NCBI GenBank assembly: GCA_964578935.1
Contig: CAZOEW010000096.1
Coordinates: 1 to 13,982 of the forward strand
Direction: 5' to 3'
Source of the DNA: JAQYVL01 sp964578935
GTDB taxonomy: Bacteria; Desulfobacterota; Desulfobacteria; Desulfobacterales; SURF-7
DNA: 13,982 nt
Part shown: one piece after another, positions 1 through 6,264 of the stretch
Layout: each line of letters starts with the position of its first letter
How positions within the stretch are numbered: position 1 is the first letter of the stretch
Position numbers and translations under genes: made by a program
The notes under the pieces: generated by a model
Databases searched by the model: none
Told to the model about the DNA's origin: nothing
The model's input: only the letters and a program-made list of their open reading frames with translations

Positions 1-186
1 TTTCTCTTTTGGGACCACGATCACATCCATTTATCAACAACCCTCACATGTTTGGAATTGGAAATTTCTGAAACCGATTTTATATTAGACGGATTTTTCA
101 ATGCATGTCAAAAGAATGTTTCGGGAATCAGCTTCTCCGTTCTGACAAAGAAATTGGACAATATAGCATTTTTGAGCGGACTATGA
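1..186 (+). CDS. Possible 3' end of an unrecognised convergent gene (partial)
   Basis: Plus-strand frame 1 is open from the first base to a TGA at 184-186, giving about 61 codons with no in-frame ATG, so any start lies outside the window. The last residues read GISFSVLTKKLDNIAFLSGL. The other two plus frames and all three minus frames contain stops here. The frame ends immediately next to the radical SAM stop (TAG on the minus strand, 181-183), so the two genes would converge and overlap by 6 bases. The residue mix looks protein-like, but an open frame of this length can occur by chance. I do not recognise the product. No terminator hairpin is evident in 1-180. Confidence 0.4.
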   Translation, partial: FLFWDHDHIHLSTTLTCLELEISETDFILDGFFNACQKNVSGISFSVLTKKLDNIAFLSGL

Positions 187-1899
187 TTCGCATGCACCGC
201 ATCTACTGCAGCCTTTCATGGGGCATGGCTCAGAGGTTTCCGCCATGAGCGCCCGTTCGTATTCTCTTGCGAGAAAACGTTTATGGATACCGTGATCAAT
301 GAAATCCCATGGCAAACGTTCGTCAAAAGATCTTTTCCGGGATGCAAAAAAATGAGCGTCCAACGCTGTCTCTTTTAACGTTTTAGCCCAGTTGCCGTGA
401 TTTTTTACCGCGAGGACAAGCATATCGGACACCCTGCGGTCACCTCTTGCAAGAAGCGCCTGAATAAAAGAGCCCCGGGGAGATTCCGCCAGAACACGAA
501 GATTGGCTGTCTTTCGAAGGCCGTCTCTTATCTTCTTTATTTTCCGGCTCAAATTTTTTATATCATCCATCGGAGCCCACTGAAAGGGAGTAAAGGGCTT
601 TGGCACGAAGGGGTTAACGCTCACCGTTATGGTTCCGATCCGTTTCTTTTCTCTGCTTGCCTTTAAAAACCGATCCTTGATTTCAATGCAAAGATCCACG
701 ATCGCGTCAATATCTTTTTCATCTTCCCCGGGAAGACCGATCATAAAATAGAGTCTCAGATTTGGGATACCGCTGTTCACCAGTGTTGCAACGGCACCCA
801 GAATTTGAGTTTTATTGATCCCCTTGTTTATGATTTGACGCATTTTCTCAGATCCGGCCTCCGGAGCGATTGTCGCGGTTTTGACTCCGCTCTTTATCAG
901 TGACCCAACCAGATCTTCGGATAGAGAATCAGCCCGGAGCGAACTGAAAGACACGTCGAGTCCAAGATCAATTGCATACCGGCTCAATTTTCCGATATCC
1001 GGATGATCGGAAACCGCCGCTCCCATAAAACCGATCTTTTTTGTAATCAAGCCTCCTGCATCTATATTTTTTTTCAGAACGGCCAAGGATCTGAATCTTG
1101 GAGGACGATAAACGTATCCTGCACTGCAGAACCTGCACCCATGTGGACATCCCCGACTGACCTCAATCAGGTATGTTTTTTTAAACGCGGTTTCAGATGT
1201 CAGGATTGTACTGCAGGTCGGCTTATCGGAAATATGATCCTCAAACACTCTTTGAACGCTTGAAGGCACATCTTCTAAAGGATGAAATCCATCAATGATT
1301 CCGTTCGCATCATAAGAAGGAGTATAGAATTTCGGAACATAGATTCCAGGAACGGCGCGTGCAAGCTTTTTAAGGTATTTGTTTCTGTCGATAGACAAAT
1401 CCAGGACTTCAAAAAACCGGGGAAGCAGTTTTTCTGCTTCCCCGATTAAAAAACAGTCAACAAAAGGAGCTATTGGTTCAGGATTTAAAAAACAGGCTAC
1501 TCCCCCTGCAATCACGAGGGGGTGGGGATCTCCTCGGGCAGCAGATTGCAGGGGAAGACCTGTTTTCTCAATGACGGCTGTCAGATTGAGAAAATCGGTT
1601 TCAAATGAAACGGAAAAAGCGATTATTTGAAAATCCGTTATCGGCCTGTTGGATTCAATTGTACGAATCCTGTCATCAGAACGGCTTTCGTTTATCGAAA
1701 AAAATGCCCGTTCGCAATATACGTCCGGCATTTCGTTAAGCAGCCGATAAACAGTCTGGAATCCCAGATTTGACATGCCCACTTGATACGTGTTTGGGTA
1801 TACCAGAGCAATACCGATCCGGCCCTTCCGGCCTTTTTTTACCGTTCCGATCTCCTGCTCGATAAAATGTCGATATGGATTTCCGCTATTCCGTGTCAT
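181..1899 (-). CDS. Uncharacterised radical SAM protein (TIGR03960-like), 572 aa
   Basis: This is a radical SAM iron-sulfur enzyme of unknown substrate. Residues 27-55 (IGIALVYPNTYQVGMSNLG and onward) and 90-160 form an N-terminal domain like the B12-binding domain of related enzymes, but the usual DxHxxG cobalamin loop is not visible. The SAM cluster motif is C251-x3-C255-x2-C258 in SRGCPHGCRFCSAGYVYRP. Further family blocks are LRADSLSEDLV (321-331), IAPEAGSEKMRQIINKGI (344-361) and YFMIGLPGEDEKDI (384-397). The C-terminus carries C559-x4-C564-x2-C567-x2-C570, which could bind a second cluster. From memory this matches the uncharacterised family TIGR03960. The DUF2344 partner often fused to that family is not present in this protein. 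The ATG at 1899 is the only usable start after the ftsZ stop, 30 bases downstream of ftsZ, with no clear Shine-Dalgarno sequence. Last gene of the run, probably co-transcribed with ftsZ. Confidence 0.88.
   Translation of the reverse strand: MTRNSGNPYRHFIEQEIGTVKKGRKGRIGIALVYPNTYQVGMSNLGFQTVYRLLNEMPDVYCERAFFSINESRSDDRIRTIESNRPITDFQIIAFSVSFETDFLNLTAVIEKTGLPLQSAARGDPHPLVIAGGVACFLNPEPIAPFVDCFLIGEAEKLLPRFFEVLDLSIDRNKYLKKLARAVPGIYVPKFYTPSYDANGIIDGFHPLEDVPSSVQRVFEDHISDKPTCSTILTSETAFKKTYLIEVSRGCPHGCRFCSAGYVYRPPRFRSLAVLKKNIDAGGLITKKIGFMGAAVSDHPDIGKLSRYAIDLGLDVSFSSLRADSLSEDLVGSLIKSGVKTATIAPEAGSEKMRQIINKGINKTQILGAVATLVNSGIPNLRLYFMIGLPGEDEKDIDAIVDLCIEIKDRFLKASREKKRIGTITVSVNPFVPKPFTPFQWAPMDDIKNLSRKIKKIRDGLRKTANLRVLAESPRGSFIQALLARGDRRVSDMLVLAVKNHGNWAKTLKETALDAHFFASRKRSFDERLPWDFIDHGIHKRFLAREYERALMAETSEPCPMKGCSRCGACES
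1411..1444 (-). terminator. Intrinsic-terminator-like hairpin inside the radical SAM gene
   Basis: Read on the minus strand, CGGGGAAGCAG (1444-1434), a loop of five A (1433-1429) and CTGCTTCCCCG (1428-1418) form a perfect 11-bp stem. GTTTTTT (1417-1411) follows at once. A GC-rich stem, short loop and T-tract are the full signature of a Rho-independent terminator, oriented with transcription of the gene. It lies about 450 bases into the coding region and encodes residues 152-163, around GEAEKLLPRFF. It would act only when translation of the message is slow or absent. Function is inferred from shape alone. Confidence 0.5.
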
Positions 1900-1929
1900 G
1901 AGAATACAGTCGTCAGCAAAACCATTCCA

Positions 1930-3117
1930 TCAGTCCGCTTTTCTTCGTAAAAATGTCGGAATGTCTAAATCATCATTGTCAAGCACAATACCCTTAAAAC
2001 CCCTGTAGGAAGCTCCGGACTCTTCACCTACCGCTTTTTGATGACGAATAAATGTCGGCTCTTCAAAAGCTGCGGCATTTTGCAGATCTTCAGGTGTGAT
2101 ATCTCTTACTTTTCCCCTGAGCGGTTTTTTGTCCTTGTTTGCTGATTTTCTAGAATATCTTTCGGAATCGATACCGGTCGCGATGACGGTCACCCGCATC
2201 TCATCTCCAAGGCTTTCGTCAATGGCCTGCCCCCAGATGATATCCGCTTCATCTCCAACCTCTTCATAGATGCGATCCGAGGCTTCCGTCATCTCGTCGA
2301 GTGTCATATCGCTTGTGCAGGTTATGTTCATTAAAACACCACGGGCGCCGGATATGGAAATATCTTCAAGGAGAGGATGCGATATAGCCCGCTCCGCCGC
2401 TTCGGTCGCACGATTTTCGCCGGATGCAACCCCAATCCCCATAAGAGCCATTCCTGCTTTTGACATGGTTGTTCGAACGTCCGCAAAATCAAGATTTACA
2501 AGTCCGGGCACCATGATAAGATCTGTAATTCCCTTTACGGAGTGGTGGAGTATCTCATCTGCCTTTTTGAACATTTCCAGCATCTTTGCATTTTTCGGTG
2601 CAATTCCGCGCAGCCTGTCATTGGGAATTGTAATGACCGTATCGGCGACATCCTTTAACATACAGATTCCCTCTTCAGCCTGCTTTGCCCGTTTTTTGCC
2701 TTCAAAGGAAAACGGCCGGGATACGACTGCAACGGTAAGAGCGCCTATTTCTTTACAGATTTGCGCAATTACCGGAGTCGCGCCGGTTCCCGTACCACCG
2801 CCGAAACCTGCCGTAAGAAAAACCATATGGCTTCCGGCCAGGATTTTCCGGAGAGTCTCGGTGTCTTCAATCGCCGCGTCTCTTCCTATGGAAGGATTCG
2901 CTCCTGCACCAAGCCCTTCGGTAAGCTTTGATCCGATTTGAATCTTTGTTGCAGCCCTTGAAATTTCAAGGGCCTGTGAATCCGTGTTGGCGGCAATAAA
3001 CTCGACACCCTGTAGATTTGATTCAACCATGTTGTTGATGGCATTCCCGCCTGCTCCACCAATACCAATAACCTTGATCTTTGCGGAACCTTCACTTTCT
3101 ACATAAGTAAAATTCAT
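1930..3117 (-). CDS. ftsZ: Cell division GTPase FtsZ, 395 aa
   Basis: FtsZ is the tubulin-like GTPase that polymerises at midcell and recruits the divisome. The tubulin signature GGGTGTG is at residues 106-112, preceded by the N-terminal nucleotide-binding GIGGAGGNAINNM (18-30). The T7 synergy loop NLDFADVRT is at 208-216 and supplies the catalytic aspartates. A variable linker (about 318-380) leads to the C-terminal peptide DLDIPTFLRRKAD (383-395), which binds FtsA and other partners. An upstream in-frame GTG at 3126 is possible, but GGAGG at 3126-3130 lies 8 bases before the ATG at 3117 and would overlap that GTG, so ATG 3117 is chosen. It follows ftsA by 100 bases, the largest gap in the window, which has a candidate promoter. 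Length is normal and all key residues are present. Confidence 0.97.
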   Translation of the reverse strand: MNFTYVESEGSAKIKVIGIGGAGGNAINNMVESNLQGVEFIAANTDSQALEISRAATKIQIGSKLTEGLGAGANPSIGRDAAIEDTETLRKILAGSHMVFLTAGFGGGTGTGATPVIAQICKEIGALTVAVVSRPFSFEGKKRAKQAEEGICMLKDVADTVITIPNDRLRGIAPKNAKMLEMFKKADEILHHSVKGITDLIMVPGLVNLDFADVRTTMSKAGMALMGIGVASGENRATEAAERAISHPLLEDISISGARGVLMNITCTSDMTLDEMTEASDRIYEEVGDEADIIWGQAIDESLGDEMRVTVIATGIDSERYSRKSANKDKKPLRGKVRDITPEDLQNAAAFEEPTFIRHQKAVGEESGASYRGFKGIVLDNDDLDIPTFLRRKAD

Positions 3118-3128
3118 AATCCCCACCT

Positions 3129-3167
3129 CCGTTACAAAATTATAAGATTGTTAACAACGCCGTTACA
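3129..3167 (-). promoter_or_regulatory. Candidate ftsZ promoter and operator region
   Basis: On the minus strand a perfect TATAAT lies at 3144-3139. The hexamer 17 bases upstream is TGTAAC, a weak -35 match, so the promoter would be poor without help or belong to another sigma factor. A perfect 10-bp palindrome TTGTTAACAA (3148-3157) sits in the spacer. The octamer TGTAACGG occurs twice, at 3160-3167 and 3129-3136, 31 bases apart (about three helical turns), flanking the palindrome and -10. This arrangement resembles an operator for a dimeric regulator. A start about 7 bases past the -10 would leave a leader of only about 15 bases before ATG 3117. Confidence 0.4.
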
Positions 3168-3170
3168 TAT

Positions 3171-3190
3171 GCTCTTTTGCTGCAAAGAGC
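3171..3190 (-). other. Small hairpin between ftsA and ftsZ
   Basis: On the minus strand, GCTCTTT and AAAGAGC form a perfect 7-bp stem around a 6-base loop, 27 bases past the ftsA stop. No T-tract follows, so it is not a standard intrinsic terminator. It could be an RNA processing or stability element separating the ftsA and ftsZ messages. Function is inference. Confidence 0.35.
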
Positions 3191-3217
3191 CTGTCAGAAC
3201 ATTTAAATAAATAAGCT

Positions 3218-4441
3218 CTATATAATTTCCTGAAACCACTTTTTCATCCTTGTCATGACCCGGTTGAAAATATTTGAATCCCGGATTCTGAATTTACTTT
3301 CAGACCGATTTTTTGCCCCGAAAATAACCAGTCCAACCGCTGTTGCATACATGGGATTGTTTACCACATCTACAAGACCTCCGATCCCCTGCGGCCTTCC
3401 CAGCCGAGCCGGCAGATTTAAAACCGATTCGGCAATTTCCGTAACCCCATCCAGTAGAGCGGTACCGCCTGTTACGACTACTCCCGAATTAACCATGTTT
3501 TCCATCCCCGCTCTATACAGTTCCCGTTTGATCAGTGTGAACATTTCCTCCATCCTGGGTTCCAGTATTTCGCCAAGAATCTGTCGGGGCAATTTTCTTG
3601 GTTTGCGTCCGCCCATGCCCGGAACCTCAATTGTTTCGTCTGCGCTGATCTGACTTGAAAGGCAGGTCCCATATTTTTTCTTGATTTTTTCAGCCTCTGC
3701 AGCGGGAGCCCGCAGACCGATCGAAATATCATTGGTAAGATTATTGCCGCCAAGAGCCAGAACAAAAGTGTGCCTGATATTGTTTTTTGAAAATACGGCA
3801 AGATCCGTCGTACCTCCCCCGAGATCCAGAAGCGCGACACCCAGATCTTTCTCTTCTCTTGTAAGAACCGATTCTCCTGAAGCAAGAGACTCGAGAACGA
3901 TATCACAAACATCGAGACCGGCACGGTTTGTACATTTGACAATGTTATGCGCGGATGCCACTGCACCCGTAACGATATGAATTTTCGTTTCAAGCCGCAC
4001 CCCGGTCATCCCGATCGGATTTTGTATCCCGGGTTCTTCATCAACAATGAACTCCTGGGGAAGGACATGAATAACCTCTCTGTCCATGGGTATCGCGACG
4101 GCTCTTGCGGCATCGATTACACGGTCCACATCGCCCTGAGTAATTTCGGTTCCCTTAACCGCAATGATGCCATGGCTGTTAAATCCGGTAATATGTCCTC
4201 CCGCGATGCCTGCGTAAACAGAAGATATTTCACAGCCGGCCATCAGTTCCGCCTCTTCCACAGCCTTTTTAATCGATTCGACCGTGGCTTCGATATTCAC
4301 GACAACACCTTTTCGGAGACCGATAGAGGGATGTGTTCCAATGCCTATGATATTGATGTTGTCTCCTGTTACCTCTCCCACAACCGCACATATTTTAGTG
4401 GTTCCAATATCAAGTCCTACAATCAGTTCCGGTCCCTGCAC
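3218..4441 (-). CDS. ftsA: Cell division protein FtsA, 407 aa
   Basis: FtsA is the actin-fold ATPase that anchors FtsZ filaments to the inner membrane and recruits later division proteins. The phosphate-1 motif is LIVGLDIGTTKICAVVGEV (6-24) and phosphate-2 is ALLDLGGGTTDLAVF (203-217). The adenosine-side motif is VVVTGGTALLDGV (321-333). The C-terminal amphipathic helix NRVMTRMKKWFQEII (393-407) has the basic and hydrophobic pattern of the membrane-targeting sequence. The GTG start at 4441 is supported by AAAGGAGG at 4448-4455 with a 6-base spacer, the best ribosome-binding site in the window. It follows ftsQ by 37 bases. Length is typical of the family. Confidence 0.96.
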   Translation of the reverse strand: MQGPELIVGLDIGTTKICAVVGEVTGDNINIIGIGTHPSIGLRKGVVVNIEATVESIKKAVEEAELMAGCEISSVYAGIAGGHITGFNSHGIIAVKGTEITQGDVDRVIDAARAVAIPMDREVIHVLPQEFIVDEEPGIQNPIGMTGVRLETKIHIVTGAVASAHNIVKCTNRAGLDVCDIVLESLASGESVLTREEKDLGVALLDLGGGTTDLAVFSKNNIRHTFVLALGGNNLTNDISIGLRAPAAEAEKIKKKYGTCLSSQISADETIEVPGMGGRKPRKLPRQILGEILEPRMEEMFTLIKRELYRAGMENMVNSGVVVTGGTALLDGVTEIAESVLNLPARLGRPQGIGGLVDVVNNPMYATAVGLVIFGAKNRSESKFRIRDSNIFNRVMTRMKKWFQEII

Positions 4442-4447
4442 CTTTAA

Positions 4448-4455
4448 CCTCCTTT
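4448..4455 (-). promoter_or_regulatory. Strong ribosome-binding site of ftsA
   Basis: AAAGGAGG on the minus strand lies 6 bases before the GTG at 4441. This near-perfect Shine-Dalgarno match fixes the GTG as the ftsA start and should give high initiation despite the weak start codon. Confidence 0.85.
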
Positions 4456-4478
4456 TTTTAGTATTGCAGCTTACAACA

Positions 4479-5312
4479 TTATCCGACAGGCCTCAGGATA
4501 ACACGATCCGGATCAATCAAATTGATTGATTGAATCTCCTTTAATTGATCGGTATCTCTCAAATATCTGACAATCCTTCTCAGCCTGTTTTTTTTACTGG
4601 AATAATCATCATATCCGAAACAAATTGATCTCACGTCTCCGGCCAGTTGAAGCGTAAGGCCTATCTCTCTGTCTACCTCGATCTTTTCTATTTTCATTTC
4701 CGGAAGAATAAAATTTTTCTTTGATTCCATCAAAAGCCACTGAAGAACAGCGGAAAGAGGAAGACTTCTTTTTTTACCGGGGACTTTCAGATCGGAATAA
4801 TCAAGACCGCACACGTGAGGAAGATCTTTCGGATCCGAAGCCTCGCTCTCCTTAAATATTTCTCCATTATGGTTAATGAGAAACTTCCGGCCCATATCAA
4901 GAATCGCCAGAGCGGATTGTTCCCTGACCCTGATAGCAATTCCGGACGGGAGTTCCCGCCTTATTTCGACATCTTCAACCCATGGATGCGCCATGAGACT
5001 TGTTCGCGCCAGACCGAGATTAATGGACAGGATGTTGTCTCCTCTCTGTATCCCGGCATACTTCAAGACCTCCTGCTCCGAGATTCTCTCTCTTCCTGAA
5101 ATTTTTATATCCTCGGCTCTGAAATAATCACACTGGGTCAGGAAATCGTGAATAAAGATGAGCAAAAGGCTCAGAAATACAAGGATGCCGATTCCGCCGA
5201 ACGCTTTCAGAAAAAGACCAAACTTTGGAGCAATCCGTAACGAGATCCCATATTGTCTTTTTGACGTTGGATTCTTGTAACGGTTTTTTCTGATTTTTTT
5301 TCTATCCGACAA
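4479..5312 (-). CDS. ftsQ: Cell division protein FtsQ/DivIB, 277 aa
   Basis: FtsQ is the bitopic inner-membrane divisome protein that links the early ring to FtsL, FtsB and the septal synthase. From the chosen start it has a short very basic cytoplasmic tail (residues 1-30, rich in K and R) and one membrane helix at about 37-57 (GGIGILVFLSLLLIFI). A POTRA domain follows at about 62-131 (IKISGRERISEQEVLKYAGI and VEDVEIRRELPSGIAIRVRE), then a beta domain to the end. A TTG at 5330 is possible, but TTG 5312 has GGAGG (5319-5323) 6 bases upstream, so it is preferred. It overlaps the end of murB by 11 bases, consistent with coupled translation. A TTG start suits a low-abundance protein. No ddl lies between murB and this gene. 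Confidence 0.92.
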   Translation of the reverse strand: MSDRKKIRKNRYKNPTSKRQYGISLRIAPKFGLFLKAFGGIGILVFLSLLLIFIHDFLTQCDYFRAEDIKISGRERISEQEVLKYAGIQRGDNILSINLGLARTSLMAHPWVEDVEIRRELPSGIAIRVREQSALAILDMGRKFLINHNGEIFKESEASDPKDLPHVCGLDYSDLKVPGKKRSLPLSAVLQWLLMESKKNFILPEMKIEKIEVDREIGLTLQLAGDVRSICFGYDDYSSKKNRLRRIVRYLRDTDQLKEIQSINLIDPDRVILRPVG

Positions 5313-6249
5313 TTCTGACCTCCGGCTCAAGCTCTATCTCAAACATCTCGAACACCTTCTTCTGAATGATTTCAGAAAGCTTCAGAATATCCTCGGAAGT
5401 GGCTGCTCCCGAATTAATAATAAAATTGGCATGCTTGTCGGAAACAACTGCTCCGCCAACCCGGTATCCCTTAAATCCGGCGAGATCGATAAGTTTCCCC
5501 GCCGGATTTTCAGGAGAAGGGTTTTTAAAAAAACACCCGGCACTGGCACTCCCTGAAGGCTGTCTTGTCTGGCGCTCCGCCAGGGCGGATGCCGCTTCTT
5601 TTTTTATGGCTTCACGATCACCCGGGCGCAGCTCAAAGACACCTTCAAGAATAACCGGACCTTCACAACCATCCGAACCTTCTTCTTCTTTTAAATCGAA
5701 ACTCCTGTACGAAAATAAGAAATCATCTTTTTGAAATCTTCTGGTGGATCCTTCCGGGAGCAGAACCTCTATTTCTGAAAGAACATCCTGGATTGCACCC
5801 CTGCCGGTACCGGCATTCATCATAATCGCGCCGCCGACCGTACCGGGAATCCCTACGGCGAAAACCATCCCCTGAAGACCTTGCTCAAAAGTATATCGGC
5901 ACAGGGAACCAAGCCTGGTCCCTGCCGAAGCGGTGACTTTGACACAGTCCTCGCTAACAGTCTGAAGGGAAATCCGTTCTTTTTGATGCATGGTTTTAAT
6001 GACGATTCCTTTAATTCCGCTGTCCTTTACAATCAGATTGGTCCCGCCGCCGATAACCATCCAGGGCACATGGTTTTGGATCGCCTCTTTTACGAGGCAT
6101 ATCACCTCATCGTTCGTTTCCGGGTTCACCAGAACTTCTGCCGGCCCGCCGATTTTAAAGTATGTATGCTTTGACATAGGTTCCATAAACCATACACGGC
6201 CTTTAAAATTTGTATTGAGCCATTTGGCAAAATTACCCGTGATACCCAT
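5302..6249 (-). CDS. murB: UDP-N-acetylenolpyruvoylglucosamine reductase MurB, type II, 315 aa
   Basis: MurB is the cytoplasmic FAD enzyme that reduces UDP-GlcNAc-enolpyruvate with NADPH to UDP-MurNAc. FAD-binding motifs are KIGGPAEVLV (32-41), VIGGGTNLIV (65-74) and AVGIPGTVGGAIMMNAG (131-147). YRSF (181-184) precedes the substrate-binding domain. The catalytic block is SAGCFFKNP (236-244), where Cys239 stands at the position of the proton-donating serine of the E. coli enzyme. The C-terminus EPEVRIVG (308-315) supplies the conserved glutamate. The compact form without the extra loops of the E. coli enzyme makes it type II. ATG 6249 has AAGGGG about 11 bases upstream and lies 15 bases after murC. 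Confidence 0.96.
   Translation of the reverse strand: MGITGNFAKWLNTNFKGRVWFMEPMSKHTYFKIGGPAEVLVNPETNDEVICLVKEAIQNHVPWMVIGGGTNLIVKDSGIKGIVIKTMHQKERISLQTVSEDCVKVTASAGTRLGSLCRYTFEQGLQGMVFAVGIPGTVGGAIMMNAGTGRGAIQDVLSEIEVLLPEGSTRRFQKDDFLFSYRSFDLKEEEGSDGCEGPVILEGVFELRPGDREAIKKEAASALAERQTRQPSGSASAGCFFKNPSPENPAGKLIDLAGFKGYRVGGAVVSDKHANFIINSGAATSEDILKLSEIIQKKVFEMFEIELEPEVRIVG
5319..5323 (-). promoter_or_regulatory. Ribosome-binding site that decides the ftsQ start
   Basis: GGAGG on the minus strand, inside the murB 3' end, lies 6 bases before TTG 5312. The alternative TTG at 5330 has no comparable site, so this favours the shorter FtsQ. Confidence 0.7.
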
Positions 6250-6264
6250 TCTGTCGCGAACCCC

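Noticed and set aside
345..370. Short stem (AGCGT/ACGCT) before a run of seven T on the minus strand near the end of the radical SAM gene
   Set aside because: The stem is only 5 bp with two bases before the T-run, so a terminator cannot be claimed.
2270..2941. 223-codon plus-strand open frame opposite ftsZ
   Set aside because: It lies wholly antisense to a clear ftsZ, has no recognisable motif and reflects the codon bias of the real gene.
3115..3126. GTG at 3126 as the ftsZ start
   Set aside because: It coincides with the GGAGG needed for initiation; ATG 3117 has the correct 8-base spacing.
5527..5560. Repeated AGTGCC units in murB before a T-run on the minus strand
   Set aside because: The units are direct, not inverted, so no hairpin forms.
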